A stretch of 64,000 nucleotides of DNA. Origin: Roseibium polysiphoniae (lineage in GTDB: Bacteria; Pseudomonadota; Alphaproteobacteria; Rhizobiales; Stappiaceae). The stretch is taken from the NCBI RefSeq assembly GCF_014842925.1, contig NZ_JACYXJ010000005.1:310001-374000 (forward strand), written 5' to 3'. Numbering within the stretch: the stretch's first letter is position 1; each line of letters starts with the position of its first letter. A model generated the notes under the pieces. That model did not search any database. It worked only from the letters and a program-made list of their open reading frames with translations, and was not told the DNA's origin. Below, piece by piece: positions 1-9,526 of this stretch. The position numbers and the translations under genes are program-made.

Positions 1-2310
1 CCAGGCCACAAGCGGCCGGATAAGATCTGCAAGCCGCTCCAGAATATCGACGCGAACAGCCCGCGGACCGCACACCCGGAAGCCAACCACCTTGTAGAGG
101 GCCTTGTCGATGGTTTCATCGACCGGAATAGAGGTCCTGCCCGACGCTGAAAGCTGAGGCAGGTCACTCAGACCATTCATGTCCAAAGCGCCATGCTTCA
201 ATGCCCAGAGCTGGGAAAGCAGCTGGCTCGGAGCCGGCTTCAAGAGCGCCGGGACATAGATGTTGTAAGCGCCGAAACGAACACCGTGCTTGCGCAAGGA
301 GGCCCGCATGTCCTGGTCGAGCTGCCGGATCTCGTCAGAAGCTTCCTGGCGCTCAAGAATGCCCAGACCTTCAACGATCCGGAAGGCAACGCCGCGAGCA
401 AGCCCTTCAAGGCCTTCCGACGATTTCAGATCGACCAGCGGCTTCAACAGCGTTTCGATCTGCGCCTTGATCCAAAGATCCAGACGCTGCTGCACTTTTT
501 CGCGCGCAGGACCCGTCAAATGCTCGTCCGCCAGCAGCAACACGGAAGGCGTCAATACCTCTTCACCGGCGGCAACCTTGGCAACCGCCTCGCCACGCCA
601 GCGAATCGTGCCATCGGCGGTCAATATGAAGTCGGCATTTTCAGAGCGGGAGAGCTTGTCGGCCCGGCCCTCGATTTCGGCTGCCAGGGCCTTTTGGGCC
701 GCTGCGCGCACCGTTTTTCCGTCCGGCCCTTCGGCCGCCGCATCAGGAGCAAACCGGAAGCCAAGCAGATTCCCGATGTGCTGACCTTCCACGAGCACAT
801 CGCCGCTCGATGTAATTTCCGCTTCCAGCATGGCGTTCTCTCTCAAACGTCGCATCAATACACTTGTGCGCCGATCCACGAACCTCTGCGTGAGGCGATC
901 GTGAAGCGCATCAGATAGTTTGTCTTCAATGCCGCGGGTAACGTCCTGCCAGTGCGCCGGATCGGCGAGCCAGTCGGGTCTGTTCGCGACATATGTCCAA
1001 GTCCGGATGTGAGCAATCCGGTTTGCCAGAGTGTCGATATCACCATCCGCTCGGTCTGCGAAGGCCAATTGACGGGTAAACCAGTCATCTGCAATCGCAC
1101 CGTCTTGCATCAGATGGGTATAGATCGTGCTTAAAAGCTCTGCATGATTGGCAGGCGCGATCTTGCGATAGTCAGGCACCTGACACACATCCCAGAGCGT
1201 TTCGACCGCTTTTGGGCCCTTTGCCATGGCGGAAATGCCTGAATCGCGCAACAAATGCTCGAGTGCATTGATATCATCGCCGATCGGAGCGCGTGCCAGC
1301 CCGTCCTCGCGAGGCACTGCATCAAGCGATGCGCGCAGGCTCGTCGAAGATGCAAAATCCAGACGACTGTTGCGCCATTGCAGCACTTTTAGGCTGTTGA
1401 AATGATGATTTTCGATCTGTTCGACCAGCTCGTCGTCGAGCGGATCGACGCGGCCAGTCACTCCGAAGGAGCCATCACGCGTATGACGGCCAGCCCGGCC
1501 GGCGATCTGCCCCATCTCTGCGGCGGTGAGTTGCCGGTACTGATAGCCATCGTATTTTCGATTGCCCGCGAACGCCACATGGTCAACATCGAGGTTCAGC
1601 CCCATGCCGATCGCGTCCGTCGCGACAAGATGCTCAACATCACCGTTTTGAAACAACTCGACCTGAGCGTTTCTCGTGCGGGGACTGAGCGAGCCGAGCA
1701 CCACGGCGGCCCCTCCACGCTGACGGCGGATCAACTCGGCGATGCCATAGACCTCGTCGGCAGAGAAAGCGACAATCGCCGAGCGCGGCGGCAAGCGCGA
1801 AACCTTCTTTGAGCCTGCATAAGTCAAGACCGACATGCGCGGCCGGGTGACCACGTTCAAACCGGGCAGAAGCTTCTCCAGGAGAGGGCGGACCGTCGCC
1901 GCGCCAAGCAGCAGCGTTTCCGACTGACCGCGCAGATTCAGAAGCCGGTCGGTAAAGACATGCCCGCGGTCAAGATCTCCGGCCAGCTGAACTTCGTCGA
2001 TCGCAACGAAATCGGTCTCCAGATCAAGTGGCATAGCCTCGACGGTCGACACCCAGTAGCGGGGTGCCTTCGGAATGATCTTTTCCTCGCCAGTGATCAG
2101 GGCGACCGCATCCGTGCCGGCGCGCTCCTCGATCCGGCCGTAAACTTCGCGCGCAAGCAGACGCAAGGGCAGACCGATCAGACCTGATTTATGCGCAAGC
2201 ATGCGCTCGATGGCGAGATGGGTCTTGCCCGTGTTCGTTGGTCCCAGAACCGCCGTAACAGTTCTGGACCGCGCCGCAGGAGGCAGGTGCATGTATGGGG
2301 AACGTGGCAT
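1..2310 (-). CDS. Suv3-like DEAD/DExH-box RNA helicase (3' end beyond window)
   Basis: Superfamily 2 helicase of the mitochondrial Suv3/bacterial MgpS-like group, probably unwinding structured RNA during decay. Reading the minus strand, the protein begins MPRSPYMHLPPAARSR and reaches the Walker A motif GPTNTGKT almost at once (about residue 25), the Suv3 arrangement. Further on are the motif II sequence AIDEVQ (near 1990), a GSLSPRTR stretch and the motif VI sequence QIAGRAGRH (near 1500). A long C-terminal region follows and runs off the left edge, so about 770 residues are visible. The ATG at 2310 is the first after an in-frame TGA 18 bases upstream; no good ribosome site is seen. Family assignment is firm from the motifs; the RNA substrate is inferred. 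Confidence 0.85.
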   Translation of the reverse strand, partial: MPRSPYMHLPPAARSRTVTAVLGPTNTGKTHLAIERMLAHKSGLIGLPLRLLAREVYGRIEERAGTDAVALITGEEKIIPKAPRYWVSTVEAMPLDLETDFVAIDEVQLAGDLDRGHVFTDRLLNLRGQSETLLLGAATVRPLLEKLLPGLNVVTRPRMSVLTYAGSKKVSRLPPRSAIVAFSADEVYGIAELIRRQRGGAAVVLGSLSPRTRNAQVELFQNGDVEHLVATDAIGMGLNLDVDHVAFAGNRKYDGYQYRQLTAAEMGQIAGRAGRHTRDGSFGVTGRVDPLDDELVEQIENHHFNSLKVLQWRNSRLDFASSTSLRASLDAVPREDGLARAPIGDDINALEHLLRDSGISAMAKGPKAVETLWDVCQVPDYRKIAPANHAELLSTIYTHLMQDGAIADDWFTRQLAFADRADGDIDTLANRIAHIRTWTYVANRPDWLADPAHWQDVTRGIEDKLSDALHDRLTQRFVDRRTSVLMRRLRENAMLEAEITSSGDVLVEGQHIGNLLGFRFAPDAAAEGPDGKTVRAAAQKALAAEIEGRADKLSRSENADFILTADGTIRWRGEAVAKVAAGEEVLTPSVLLLADEHLTGPAREKVQQRLDLWIKAQIETLLKPLVDLKSSEGLEGLARGVAFRIVEGLGILERQEASDEIRQLDQDMRASLRKHGVRFGAYNIYVPALLKPAPSQLLSQLWALKHGALDMNGLSDLPQLSASGRTSIPVDETIDKALYKVVGFRVCGPRAVRVDILERLADLIRPLVAW

Positions 2311-2902
2311 GGAGAGGCTACAATGTCAGTTCGGTTCGGCAAGCGCCCCGGAACGCGGCCATGGCTTCAAGGTGGAGGCTGTCTAGCACACAGGGCGAAG
2401 ACATGTCCCCCCTTCATTTGTCGACGCCTTGCCTCCCAGAAACCGCGAAAAGAACGACTCTGGAACAAAACTTGATCGAATCGGCGACTCTCGCTGATTC
2501 AGGTTTCGTTCTCTACGACATGTGGATTTCTCGGGACGGCAAGCCACGAAATGCTGAATCGGGGCAGAGTCTTGGACGAAAATCCTGCCAGATCGATTCA
2601 GCAACCCGAAACCTGTCAAGCATTGACTTCCCGTTAAGAGCTCGAACGAAAATCAGAGGCTTTCCGATACGGCTAATACGGAAAGAGAACAGAAACCGCA
2701 CGAATCACCCATTCCGCACGGTTTTTGATTTGTTCACGCAAAGTATAGTCAGTTTCAACACACAGCTGGCTAGATATTGTAGTTGTGAATCAATACCGTT
2801 CGCAATCTAATGAAAATTATTTACTTTATTGTTCCTATTTGGGACGATTTCTGCCCAATATTCAGAATCCAAAGATGCATCCAGCGACCGTAAGTTCGAG
2901 AA
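2311..2902. other. Intergenic region between divergent helicase and luxR genes
   Basis: About 590 bases with no convincing gene. The longer open frames (2295-2810 plus, 2383-2619 minus) have no recognisable protein features and overlap each other. Composition becomes strongly A+T-rich from about 2690 to 2880, just before the LuxR gene, as expected for a promoter. A short imperfect inverted repeat, TTTCCG ... CGGAAA, lies around 2659-2682. No lux-box-like palindrome could be assigned with confidence. Confidence 0.5.
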
Positions 2903-3646
2903 ATGGGACACAAAATGAATAAGGAGCGTTTTCACCACGCCCTCGATTTTACTGAGACGGTCGCCAAGACCCAGACAATTGACGATGCCGAGAAATGCCT
3001 CGGCCAACTGGCCGCGGACTTTGGTTTCTCGATCTATGTCCTCGCAACATTTACCGGCCCTGGCTCACTCACAGATCCCTATCTGCTCGCCTCGGGTTGG
3101 AATGATGAATGGCAAGACCGTTATCTTGGGCGGCAATACATCGTCGATGATCCTGTCGTTCTGCGCGCCGCCCGAGGATCCGATCCGTTTTTATGGAACG
3201 ACTCGAAAAATGATCCGGGCGTGACGCCACGTGGACTGGAAATCCTGGAAGAGGCACGAAGCTTTTCGCTGAACAACGGCGTTTTCATCCCGGTCTATGG
3301 CGCGAAAGGCATGGAAGGGTCTCTTGCCCTTGGCGGCGAGCATGCTGATCTCGGACCGGATGATATGAAGGCACTGCACCTCGCAGGTCTCTATGTTTAT
3401 GCCCACACGGTGAAGATCGCCCAGACAGCCCCCAAGTTGGAACAGGACAACATCTCGCTGACAAACCGCGAAATCGAGTGTCTGAAATGGACAGCAGCGG
3501 GCAAAACCAGCTCTGACATCGCTTCAATCCTTGGCATCTCACGACATACGGCAGACTGGTATCTCAAGGAAGCCACATTGAAACTTGGAACGGGAAACCG
3601 GACCCACGCGGTCGCTGAGGCCATGAGATTGAAGTTCATCGCCTAG
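2903..3646 (+). CDS. LuxR-family quorum-sensing-type regulator (LuxI-less)
   Basis: A 247-residue transcription factor with an N-terminal autoinducer-binding domain (about 15-165) and a C-terminal LuxR helix-turn-helix (about 183-245, LTNREIECLKW...). The acyl-homoserine-lactone contacts known from TraR are kept with the same spacing: W70 and Y74 (TraR W57, Y61), D83-P84 (D70-P71) and W98 (W85); NNG at 123-125 matches G113. So the ligand pocket looks intact. No LuxI-type synthase lies in the window, making this a candidate solo receptor. The start could also be the ATG at 2915 (MNKERFHH); neither has a clear ribosome site. The A+T-rich upstream region suggests its own promoter. Its ligand and targets are unknown. 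Confidence 0.88.
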   Translation: MGHKMNKERFHHALDFTETVAKTQTIDDAEKCLGQLAADFGFSIYVLATFTGPGSLTDPYLLASGWNDEWQDRYLGRQYIVDDPVVLRAARGSDPFLWNDSKNDPGVTPRGLEILEEARSFSLNNGVFIPVYGAKGMEGSLALGGEHADLGPDDMKALHLAGLYVYAHTVKIAQTAPKLEQDNISLTNREIECLKWTAAGKTSSDIASILGISRHTADWYLKEATLKLGTGNRTHAVAEAMRLKFIA

Positions 3647-3795
3647 GGCAGAAATTCTAAGGAAACTCGGCGCGGTATTTTCAAAAAATGAATAGGGCAT
3701 AATCGCTGCCCCTTTTCTTATTTCCCCGACCAAAGTAGAAATCCCATGGTCAGAGCTGCAGGGGCGGCACTGGTGCACCATTGGGAGGGATGCTT

Positions 3796-6700
3796 TTGGC
3801 AATTCGCAAGATTCTCGTCGCAAACCGGTCTGAAATCGCTATCCGCGTATTTCGCGCCGCAAATGAACTCGGACTGAAGACGGTTGCGATCTTCGCCGAG
3901 CAGGACAAGTTGGCACTGCACCGCTTCAAGGCCGATGAGGCCTATCAGGTCGGCAAGGGACTTGGTCCGATTGAAGCCTATCTGGCCATCGACGAGATCA
4001 TCAGAGTTGCCAAACTGTCCGGCGCAGACGCCATCCATCCAGGCTATGGCCTGCTGTCCGAAAGCCCGGAATTTGTCGAGGCTTGCGAAGAAGCCGGTAT
4101 CATTTTCATCGGCCCCAGACCTGAAACCATGCGACGCCTCGGCAACAAGGTGGCCGCACGTAATCTGGCGATCGAAGCAAGCGTACCGGTCATGCCGGCG
4201 ACCGATCCGTTGCCGGACGACATGGATGAGATCAAGCGCCTTGCGGCTGGTATCGGTTACCCGGTCATGCTCAAGGCATCCTGGGGCGGCGGTGGTCGCG
4301 GCATGCGCGTCATCCCGGACGAGGAAACGCTTCTGCGCGACGTCGTTGCAGCAAAACGCGAGGCGCGTGCAGCTTTCGGCAAGGACGAGATCTACCTGGA
4401 AAAGCTGGTCCAGCGCGCACGCCATGTCGAGGTGCAGATCCTGGGCGACGGCGAGGGTGGCCTGGTTCATCTGTTCGAGCGCGATTGCTCCATCCAGCGC
4501 CGGCACCAGAAAGTCGTCGAACGCGCACCGGCTCCCTATCTCGGAGATGAGAAGCGCGCCGAACTCTGCGAATACGGTCTGAAGATCGGCCGCGAAGTGA
4601 ACTACCGCGGCGCCGGCACGGTCGAATTCCTGATGGATGCGGACACGGGCGCGGTCTATTTCATCGAGGTCAATCCGCGCGTTCAGGTCGAGCACACAGT
4701 GACTGAGGAAGTCACCGGCATCGACATCGTCAAGGCGCAGATCCAGATCGCAGGTGGCGCGAAAATTGGACAGCCGGAAAGCGGTGTGCCGAACCAGTCA
4801 GAAATTCGCCTGAACGGCCACGCCCTCCAATGCCGTATCACCACTGAAGATCCTGAGCAGAACTTCATTCCGGACTATGGCCGGATCACAGCCTATCGCG
4901 GCGCGACGGGCTTCGGCATTCGCCTCGATGGTGGAACCGCCTATTCCGGTGCGGTCATCACCCGGTTCTATGACCCGCTTCTGGAAAAGGTGACCGCTTG
5001 GGCGCCCACCGCTGAAGAAACCTGCAAGCGTATGGATCGCGCGCTGCGCGAGTTCCGGATCCGAGGCGTCGCAACCAACCTGGTGTTCCTCGAAAACATC
5101 ATCGATCACCCGGATTTCCGCGCGAACAACTACACGACCCGCTTCATTGACGACACGCCGAAGCTGTTCGAACAGACCAAGCGGCAGGACCGGGCAACCA
5201 AGCTCTTGACCTACATCGCCGATGTGTCCGTCAACGGCCATCCGGAAACCCGTTCCCGTGCGCGGCCGGCACAAGATGCCATGCTGCCGGAAGTTCCGTT
5301 TTTCGGCGACGAAAAGCCAAGCGGCACCCGCCAGCTTCTCGATCAGCTTGGCCCCAAGGGCTTTGCGGACTGGATGAAGGCCGAAACCCGGACCCTGGTC
5401 ACAGACACCACGATGCGGGACGGTCACCAGTCGCTTCTCGCAACCCGGATGCGGACCAATGACATCGTCCGGATCGCCGATGCCTATGCCTCCGGCCTGC
5501 CGGATCTTTTCTCGCTGGAGTGCTGGGGTGGCGCCACCTTTGATGTCTCGATGCGCTTTCTCACGGAAAGCCCCTGGGAGCGTCTGCGCCTGATCCGCGA
5601 GAAGGCGCCCAATATCCTGCTGCAGATGCTGCTGCGCGGCTCAAACGGCGTTGGCTACACCAACTACCCGGACAATGTGGTGAAGTTCTTCGTCGCTCAG
5701 ACGGCGGAAAATGGCGTCGATCTGTTCCGTGTCTTCGACTGCCTGAACTGGGTTGAAAACATGCGCGTTTCCATGGACGCCGTCCAGGAAGCCAACAAAC
5801 TCTGCGAAGGCGTGCTTTGCTACACCGGCGACATGCTCGACAGCGCACGTCCCAAGTATGACCTGAAATACTACGTCGGCCTTGCCAAGGAACTGGAAGC
5901 CGCCGGCGCCCATATCCTTGGCATCAAGGACATGGCAGGTCTGTTGAAGCCGGAAGCTGCGCGGATCCTGATCAACACGCTGAAACAGGAAACCAGCCTG
6001 CCGATCCACTTCCACACCCATGACACGTCAGGCATCGCTGCGGCGACCGTTCTCGCGGCAGTTGAGGCTGGCGTCGATGCGGTGGACGCCGCCATGGATG
6101 CCCTTTCGGGGCTCACCTCCCAGCCCTGCCTCGGCTCTATCGTCGAAGCGCTGCGCGGATCCGAGCGTGAAACCGGCCTCGATCCGAAGACCATTCGACA
6201 GATTTCCTTCTATTGGGAAGCCGTCCGCACCCAGTACCGTGCGTTCGAGAGCGATCTGCGCTCAGGCGCTTCGGAGGTCTATCTTCACGAGATGCCGGGC
6301 GGCCAGTTCACCAACCTCAAGGAACAGGCGCGGTCGCTCGGCCTCGAAGCCCGCTGGCATGAGGTCGCCCAGACCTATGCCGACGTCAACATGATGTTCG
6401 GCGATATCGTCAAGGTGACGCCGTCTTCCAAGGTTGTCGGCGACATGGCGCTGATGATGGTTTCGCAGGGGCTGACAATCTCTGACGTTGAAGACCCCGC
6501 CAAGGAAGTCGCCTTCCCGGACTCCGTGGTTCAAATGTTGCGCGGTGACCTTGGACAGTCTCCCGGCGGCTGGCCTGCTGCCATCCAGGCAAAGGTTTTG
6601 AAGGGCGAAAATCCGATCACCGTCCGCCCGGGCTCGCTGCTGCCCGAAGCTGACCTTGCCGCCCAGCGCGCAGACGCTGCAGAAAGCGCCGGACGCGAGA

Positions 6701-7239
6701 TCGATGACACGGATCTTGCTGCCTATCTGATGTATCCGAAGGTCTTTCTCGACTTCGACAAGGCGCAGCAGCAATACGGCCCAACCTCCGTGCTCCCGAC
6801 TCCGGTCTATTTCTACGGACTGGAAGCAGGCGATGAGATCCTGATCGAACTGGAGCCGGGCAAGACGCTGGTCGTTCGCTGCCAGGCCATCGGTGAAACC
6901 AACGAGGACGGCGAAAAGAAGGTCTTCTTCGAGCTGAACGGTCAGCCACGGATCATCAAGGTACCAGACCGCGCCCATGGCGCTGCTGGCGCCGGTGCGA
7001 AGCGCAAGGCCGAAGACGGCGACGAAAGCCACCTCGGTGCACCGATGCCAGGTGTCATCTCGACCGTCGCGGTCAAGGCTGGTCAGAGCGTTTCGGCAGG
7101 TGACGTGCTGCTTTCCATCGAGGCGATGAAGATGGAAACCGCGCTGCACGCGGAAAAGGACGGTGTGGTCGCGGAGGTTCTTGTGAGCCCGGGCACCCAA
7201 ATCGATGCCAAGGACCTGCTGATTGTCTTTGAGGCCTGA
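3796..7239 (+). CDS. pyc: Pyruvate carboxylase
   Basis: Biotin-dependent, ATP-driven carboxylation of pyruvate to oxaloacetate, the refilling step of the TCA cycle in the cytoplasm. All domains are in one chain of 1147 residues, the usual length: biotin carboxylase (about 1-455, KILVANRSEIAIRVFRA at the start, ATP-grasp glycine loop GGGGRGMR), carboxyltransferase (about 530-800, TTMRDGHQSLLATRMRT and the metal-site HFHTHD), the PYC/OADA region, and a C-terminal biotinyl domain with the biotin lysine in EAMKMET. I choose the TTG at 3796 (MAIRKILVAN) because GGGAGGG at 3783-3789 is spaced six bases from it; the in-frame ATG at 3790 would almost touch that site and the TTG at 3781 precedes it. 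It appears monocistronic. Confidence 0.96.
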   Translation: MAIRKILVANRSEIAIRVFRAANELGLKTVAIFAEQDKLALHRFKADEAYQVGKGLGPIEAYLAIDEIIRVAKLSGADAIHPGYGLLSESPEFVEACEEAGIIFIGPRPETMRRLGNKVAARNLAIEASVPVMPATDPLPDDMDEIKRLAAGIGYPVMLKASWGGGGRGMRVIPDEETLLRDVVAAKREARAAFGKDEIYLEKLVQRARHVEVQILGDGEGGLVHLFERDCSIQRRHQKVVERAPAPYLGDEKRAELCEYGLKIGREVNYRGAGTVEFLMDADTGAVYFIEVNPRVQVEHTVTEEVTGIDIVKAQIQIAGGAKIGQPESGVPNQSEIRLNGHALQCRITTEDPEQNFIPDYGRITAYRGATGFGIRLDGGTAYSGAVITRFYDPLLEKVTAWAPTAEETCKRMDRALREFRIRGVATNLVFLENIIDHPDFRANNYTTRFIDDTPKLFEQTKRQDRATKLLTYIADVSVNGHPETRSRARPAQDAMLPEVPFFGDEKPSGTRQLLDQLGPKGFADWMKAETRTLVTDTTMRDGHQSLLATRMRTNDIVRIADAYASGLPDLFSLECWGGATFDVSMRFLTESPWERLRLIREKAPNILLQMLLRGSNGVGYTNYPDNVVKFFVAQTAENGVDLFRVFDCLNWVENMRVSMDAVQEANKLCEGVLCYTGDMLDSARPKYDLKYYVGLAKELEAAGAHILGIKDMAGLLKPEAARILINTLKQETSLPIHFHTHDTSGIAAATVLAAVEAGVDAVDAAMDALSGLTSQPCLGSIVEALRGSERETGLDPKTIRQISFYWEAVRTQYRAFESDLRSGASEVYLHEMPGGQFTNLKEQARSLGLEARWHEVAQTYADVNMMFGDIVKVTPSSKVVGDMALMMVSQGLTISDVEDPAKEVAFPDSVVQMLRGDLGQSPGGWPAAIQAKVLKGENPITVRPGSLLPEADLAAQRADAAESAGREIDDTDLAAYLMYPKVFLDFDKAQQQYGPTSVLPTPVYFYGLEAGDEILIELEPGKTLVVRCQAIGETNEDGEKKVFFELNGQPRIIKVPDRAHGAAGAGAKRKAEDGDESHLGAPMPGVISTVAVKAGQSVSAGDVLLSIEAMKMETALHAEKDGVVAEVLVSPGTQIDAKDLLIVFEA

Positions 7240-7248
7240 GTGAAAGCG

Positions 7249-7271
7249 AGCGCCGGCATCATGTCGGCGCT
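7249..7271 (+). terminator. Possible terminator hairpin after pyc
   Basis: AGCGCCG and CGGCGCT form a 7-bp perfect stem with a 9-base loop ten bases after the pyc stop codon. Only a weak T run (GGTTTCC) follows, so this may be a terminator or simply an mRNA-stabilising hairpin. It lies between convergent genes. Confidence 0.4.
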
Positions 7272-7318
7272 GGTTTCCCCATTGGCTGCGCATCTGCAAC
7301 CATGACAAAGTCGGAAGT

Positions 7319-8080
7319 CTATTCGGCTGCTGTCCGGTCACGAAGACCGCAGGATGCCGGTGCTTCGGCGGTGCCGATCCACAAATCCAGAAAGCGATCC
7401 AGCCAGGCTTGCACCGCTGCATCATAGATATACCGCCCGGCGAAGTGGTCTCCGCGTTGCTGCGCCCCGGGCAAAGACATGCGCGGCGCGCCTTTGGTCG
7501 TCCAGCGCACGAGCATTGAATGGGTCAGCTCCGGATGAAACTGGATCCCGAAGGCGTTGGTGCCATAACGGATCGCCTGATTGGCATAGGTCGGCCCGGA
7601 CGCCAGCAAGTCACAAGAGGCAGGCAGGTCGAACCCTTCCCGGTGCCACTGGTAGACCTTTTTGGGCCAGGTCATCAGTATTTCGCCCGCAGCCGTCGGC
7701 TGAAGCGGATAATAGCCGATCTCGACAAGCTCATCCCGATGCGAGGAAACGGTACCGCCCAGCTGTTTCACCATCATCTGCGCTCCAAGACAAATGCCGA
7801 GAAACGGCTTTTGCTCGCGCAGTGGCACCTTGATCCAGTCGATTTCCTTGAGAACAAAGCCGTCCGGATCATTCGCGCTCATCGGCCCGCCGAAAATAAC
7901 GGCGCCTGCATGGTCAGACATGGTCTCCGGCAGGCTGTCCCCAAATCGAGGCTTTCGAACATCCAGCGCAAATCCACGCTTGACCAGTTCCTGACCGACA
8001 CGTCCGGAGGAAGAATTCTCCTGATGCAGAACGATCAGAATTTTGGGTCGGGAAGAGCGTGTAAAGGATTCCAGTCTCAT
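7319..8080 (-). CDS. Class I glutamine amidotransferase-like protein
   Basis: A stand-alone class I glutamine amidotransferase domain protein. Visible motifs are the nucleophile elbow GICLGAQ with the catalytic cysteine, an oxyanion-type FGGPMSAND stretch and the histidine-glutamate pair in GIQFHPE. Such free domains hydrolyse glutamine for an unknown partner or act on gamma-glutamyl compounds. I choose ATG 8080 (MRLESFTRSSRPKILIVLHQ), since homologues begin shortly before KILIVLHQEN; an upstream ATG at 8152 would add 24 residues. Neither has a good ribosome site. It converges with pyc and has no synthase neighbour, so the acceptor is unknown. Confidence 0.8.
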   Translation of the reverse strand: MRLESFTRSSRPKILIVLHQENSSSGRVGQELVKRGFALDVRKPRFGDSLPETMSDHAGAVIFGGPMSANDPDGFVLKEIDWIKVPLREQKPFLGICLGAQMMVKQLGGTVSSHRDELVEIGYYPLQPTAAGEILMTWPKKVYQWHREGFDLPASCDLLASGPTYANQAIRYGTNAFGIQFHPELTHSMLVRWTTKGAPRMSLPGAQQRGDHFAGRYIYDAAVQAWLDRFLDLWIGTAEAPASCGLRDRTAAE

Positions 8081-8207
8081 GGAGTTAAAGTGTAGTCCAT
8101 TTTGAAAATCGGTCGAGCCTTTTCGCAAGCTCATAACAATGTTCGAGCTCATAAATGAGGCGCACGCGCTCTAAGTGAGGCACCGGCATCCTGATCAGCG
8201 CTCAGCC

Positions 8208-8684
8208 TTAAGAGCTCTCACCGCTTTCCGGCGCTGTCTTGGCGACCTTTTGCCGAAGCACCATGCGGTCCCGCGTGGAAATGCCGAGCAACTCTGCCAC
8301 CCGCCAGATTGTGTTGTCCTCGAATTCGTGGACATGGCCGTCGGCATAGACGATTTCCCACATCATCTCCACGATCGCCAAACGCTCGCTCTCGTCCGCG
8401 GTCCGCTTGAGCACAGACGTGAAGCCGTAAAGATCGACGGCTTCACTGTCGCGCTGCTTCGCAGCCTTGATCAATTCGGTCGTCTCAGCATCGTCGAGCC
8501 CGTAATGGGCCTGCAAGATCTCCCGGAGCTTTTGACTTTCTGACTCCTCGATCACGCCATCAACGTCGATCAGGTGAAAAAGAAGGGCGGCAGCCGCAAG
8601 ACGTTTGTCGTCTTCGGCAAATTTTACTTTGCCACTGTCACCGGTAGTTACTTCGCGAAGGAATTGTTTGAAGGCAGTGAGCAT
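8208..8684 (-). CDS. TerB-family protein
   Basis: A 158-residue, all-helical cytoplasmic protein of the TerB/tellurite-resistance-associated superfamily. The acidic helical segment LFHLIDVDGVIEESE and the later MMWEIVYADGHVHEFEDN repeat the D-x-D/A-D-G pattern typical of TerB metal-binding helices. No other ter genes are nearby, so tellurite resistance is not implied; in alphaproteobacteria isolated TerB-like genes of this length are common and of unknown role. A GGACG stretch eight bases upstream could serve as a weak ribosome site. Confidence 0.8.
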   Translation of the reverse strand: MLTAFKQFLREVTTGDSGKVKFAEDDKRLAAAALLFHLIDVDGVIEESESQKLREILQAHYGLDDAETTELIKAAKQRDSEAVDLYGFTSVLKRTADESERLAIVEMMWEIVYADGHVHEFEDNTIWRVAELLGISTRDRMVLRQKVAKTAPESGESS

Positions 8685-8911
8685 GAATAACGTCCGACCA
8701 AAATATGTGTTTCTTCACGGCTGGCCAAGCATATGACCAAGCCGTCCGCATCTGAAGCTAAGAGTTCGCTCCCAGCAAGGCAAACAGACTTTATGAGCTA
8801 GGGGTTCGTTCTAGGTTTACAACATTCGAAATTTTACAAAGTTCCCAATTCGGAATGCAAGCCTCCTGTTTTTAACAATTCTAATCTATTGTTTTTTCTG
8901 CGTTTTATACT

Positions 8912-8926
8912 TGACTTAGATATTCA
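8912..8926. promoter_or_regulatory. Candidate RirA-type iron-responsive operator (IRO box)
   Basis: TGA-N9-TCA (TGA CTTAGATAT TCA) lies about 60 bases before the first gene of the iron-uptake operon, inside an A+T-rich stretch. This is the pattern described for RirA operators in Rhizobiales. Only six bases are fixed, so the match alone is weak; its position before an imelysin/di-heme oxidoreductase operon is what makes it credible. Confidence 0.5.
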
Positions 8927-8984
8927 TAAAATGATTTCTGCCGCTAGGAGATTTCGGGCGCGAAAGACCTCAGGAGACACCGGC

Positions 8985-9482
8985 ATGACCGGATCGGCAT
9001 TGCCAATCGACATTCAGGAACGAGCGGAATGGCTCGTGGTCGAGGGTGTGCGCCGCTACATGACGGGATTTTCGACCGGCGACATCAGCTGCTGGGAAAT
9101 GGCCTGGGACCTTTACGCGGGAGAACTCGGCAAAAGCCGCGCCCGCCGACCCGTATCGGAGCTGTCCTGCTACACCCGCGCTCTCAACACCCATGCGGCG
9201 CGTCATTTCTGTCTCTTCCCCTATGAATGCAGGAAGCTGTGTCAGGACGAGTGCCTGCTTGCAGCGCTTGTTGCCGCAGCACAGGCCGACGACCGAGAGG
9301 CCGTTGCGCGCATCAGCGCGGTGCTTGTGGCTCAGGAAGGGCTTGAAGAAACCATCTTCGCCGCAACCGAATTCGCCGCCTCCCTGAAGGACTGCGGCCT
9401 TCTTCTCAAGACGGTCGACCTGTCCAGCATGACCCTGGATGAGTGCCCGTTGAAACAACTCAACTCTCGATTTCACCACTGA
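8985..9482 (+). CDS. Cys-rich small protein leading the iron operon (unknown family)
   Basis: I do not recognise this 165-residue protein. It has no signal peptide or membrane segment and contains eight cysteines (36, 62, 76, 82, 86, 90, 137, 154), four of them in a tight C76-x5-C82-x3-C86-x3-C90 cluster that could bind a metal or iron-sulfur centre. The ATG at 8985 is chosen because AGGAG at 8972-8976 sits eight bases ahead; the open frame extends back to 8889 but without support. It ends 44 bases before the imelysin gene and is the first gene after the candidate RirA box, so an iron-linked role (sensor, chaperone or storage) is a reasonable inference only. Confidence 0.65.
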   Translation: MTGSALPIDIQERAEWLVVEGVRRYMTGFSTGDISCWEMAWDLYAGELGKSRARRPVSELSCYTRALNTHAARHFCLFPYECRKLCQDECLLAALVAAAQADDREAVARISAVLVAQEGLEETIFAATEFAASLKDCGLLLKTVDLSSMTLDECPLKQLNSRFHH

Positions 9483-9526
9483 CCGCAGCAGCAGCGCGGC
9501 CTCCTGATAAAATGAGGAAACTGACC

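Noticed and set aside
2295-2810. 171-residue plus-strand open frame upstream of luxR
   Set aside because: It overlaps the helicase start, has no family features and its composition changes along its length as in intergenic DNA.
3781-3795. TTG 3781 and ATG 3790 as pyc starts
   Set aside because: The purine-rich ribosome site lies after the first and touches the second; TTG 3796 has the right spacing and the family's usual N-terminus.
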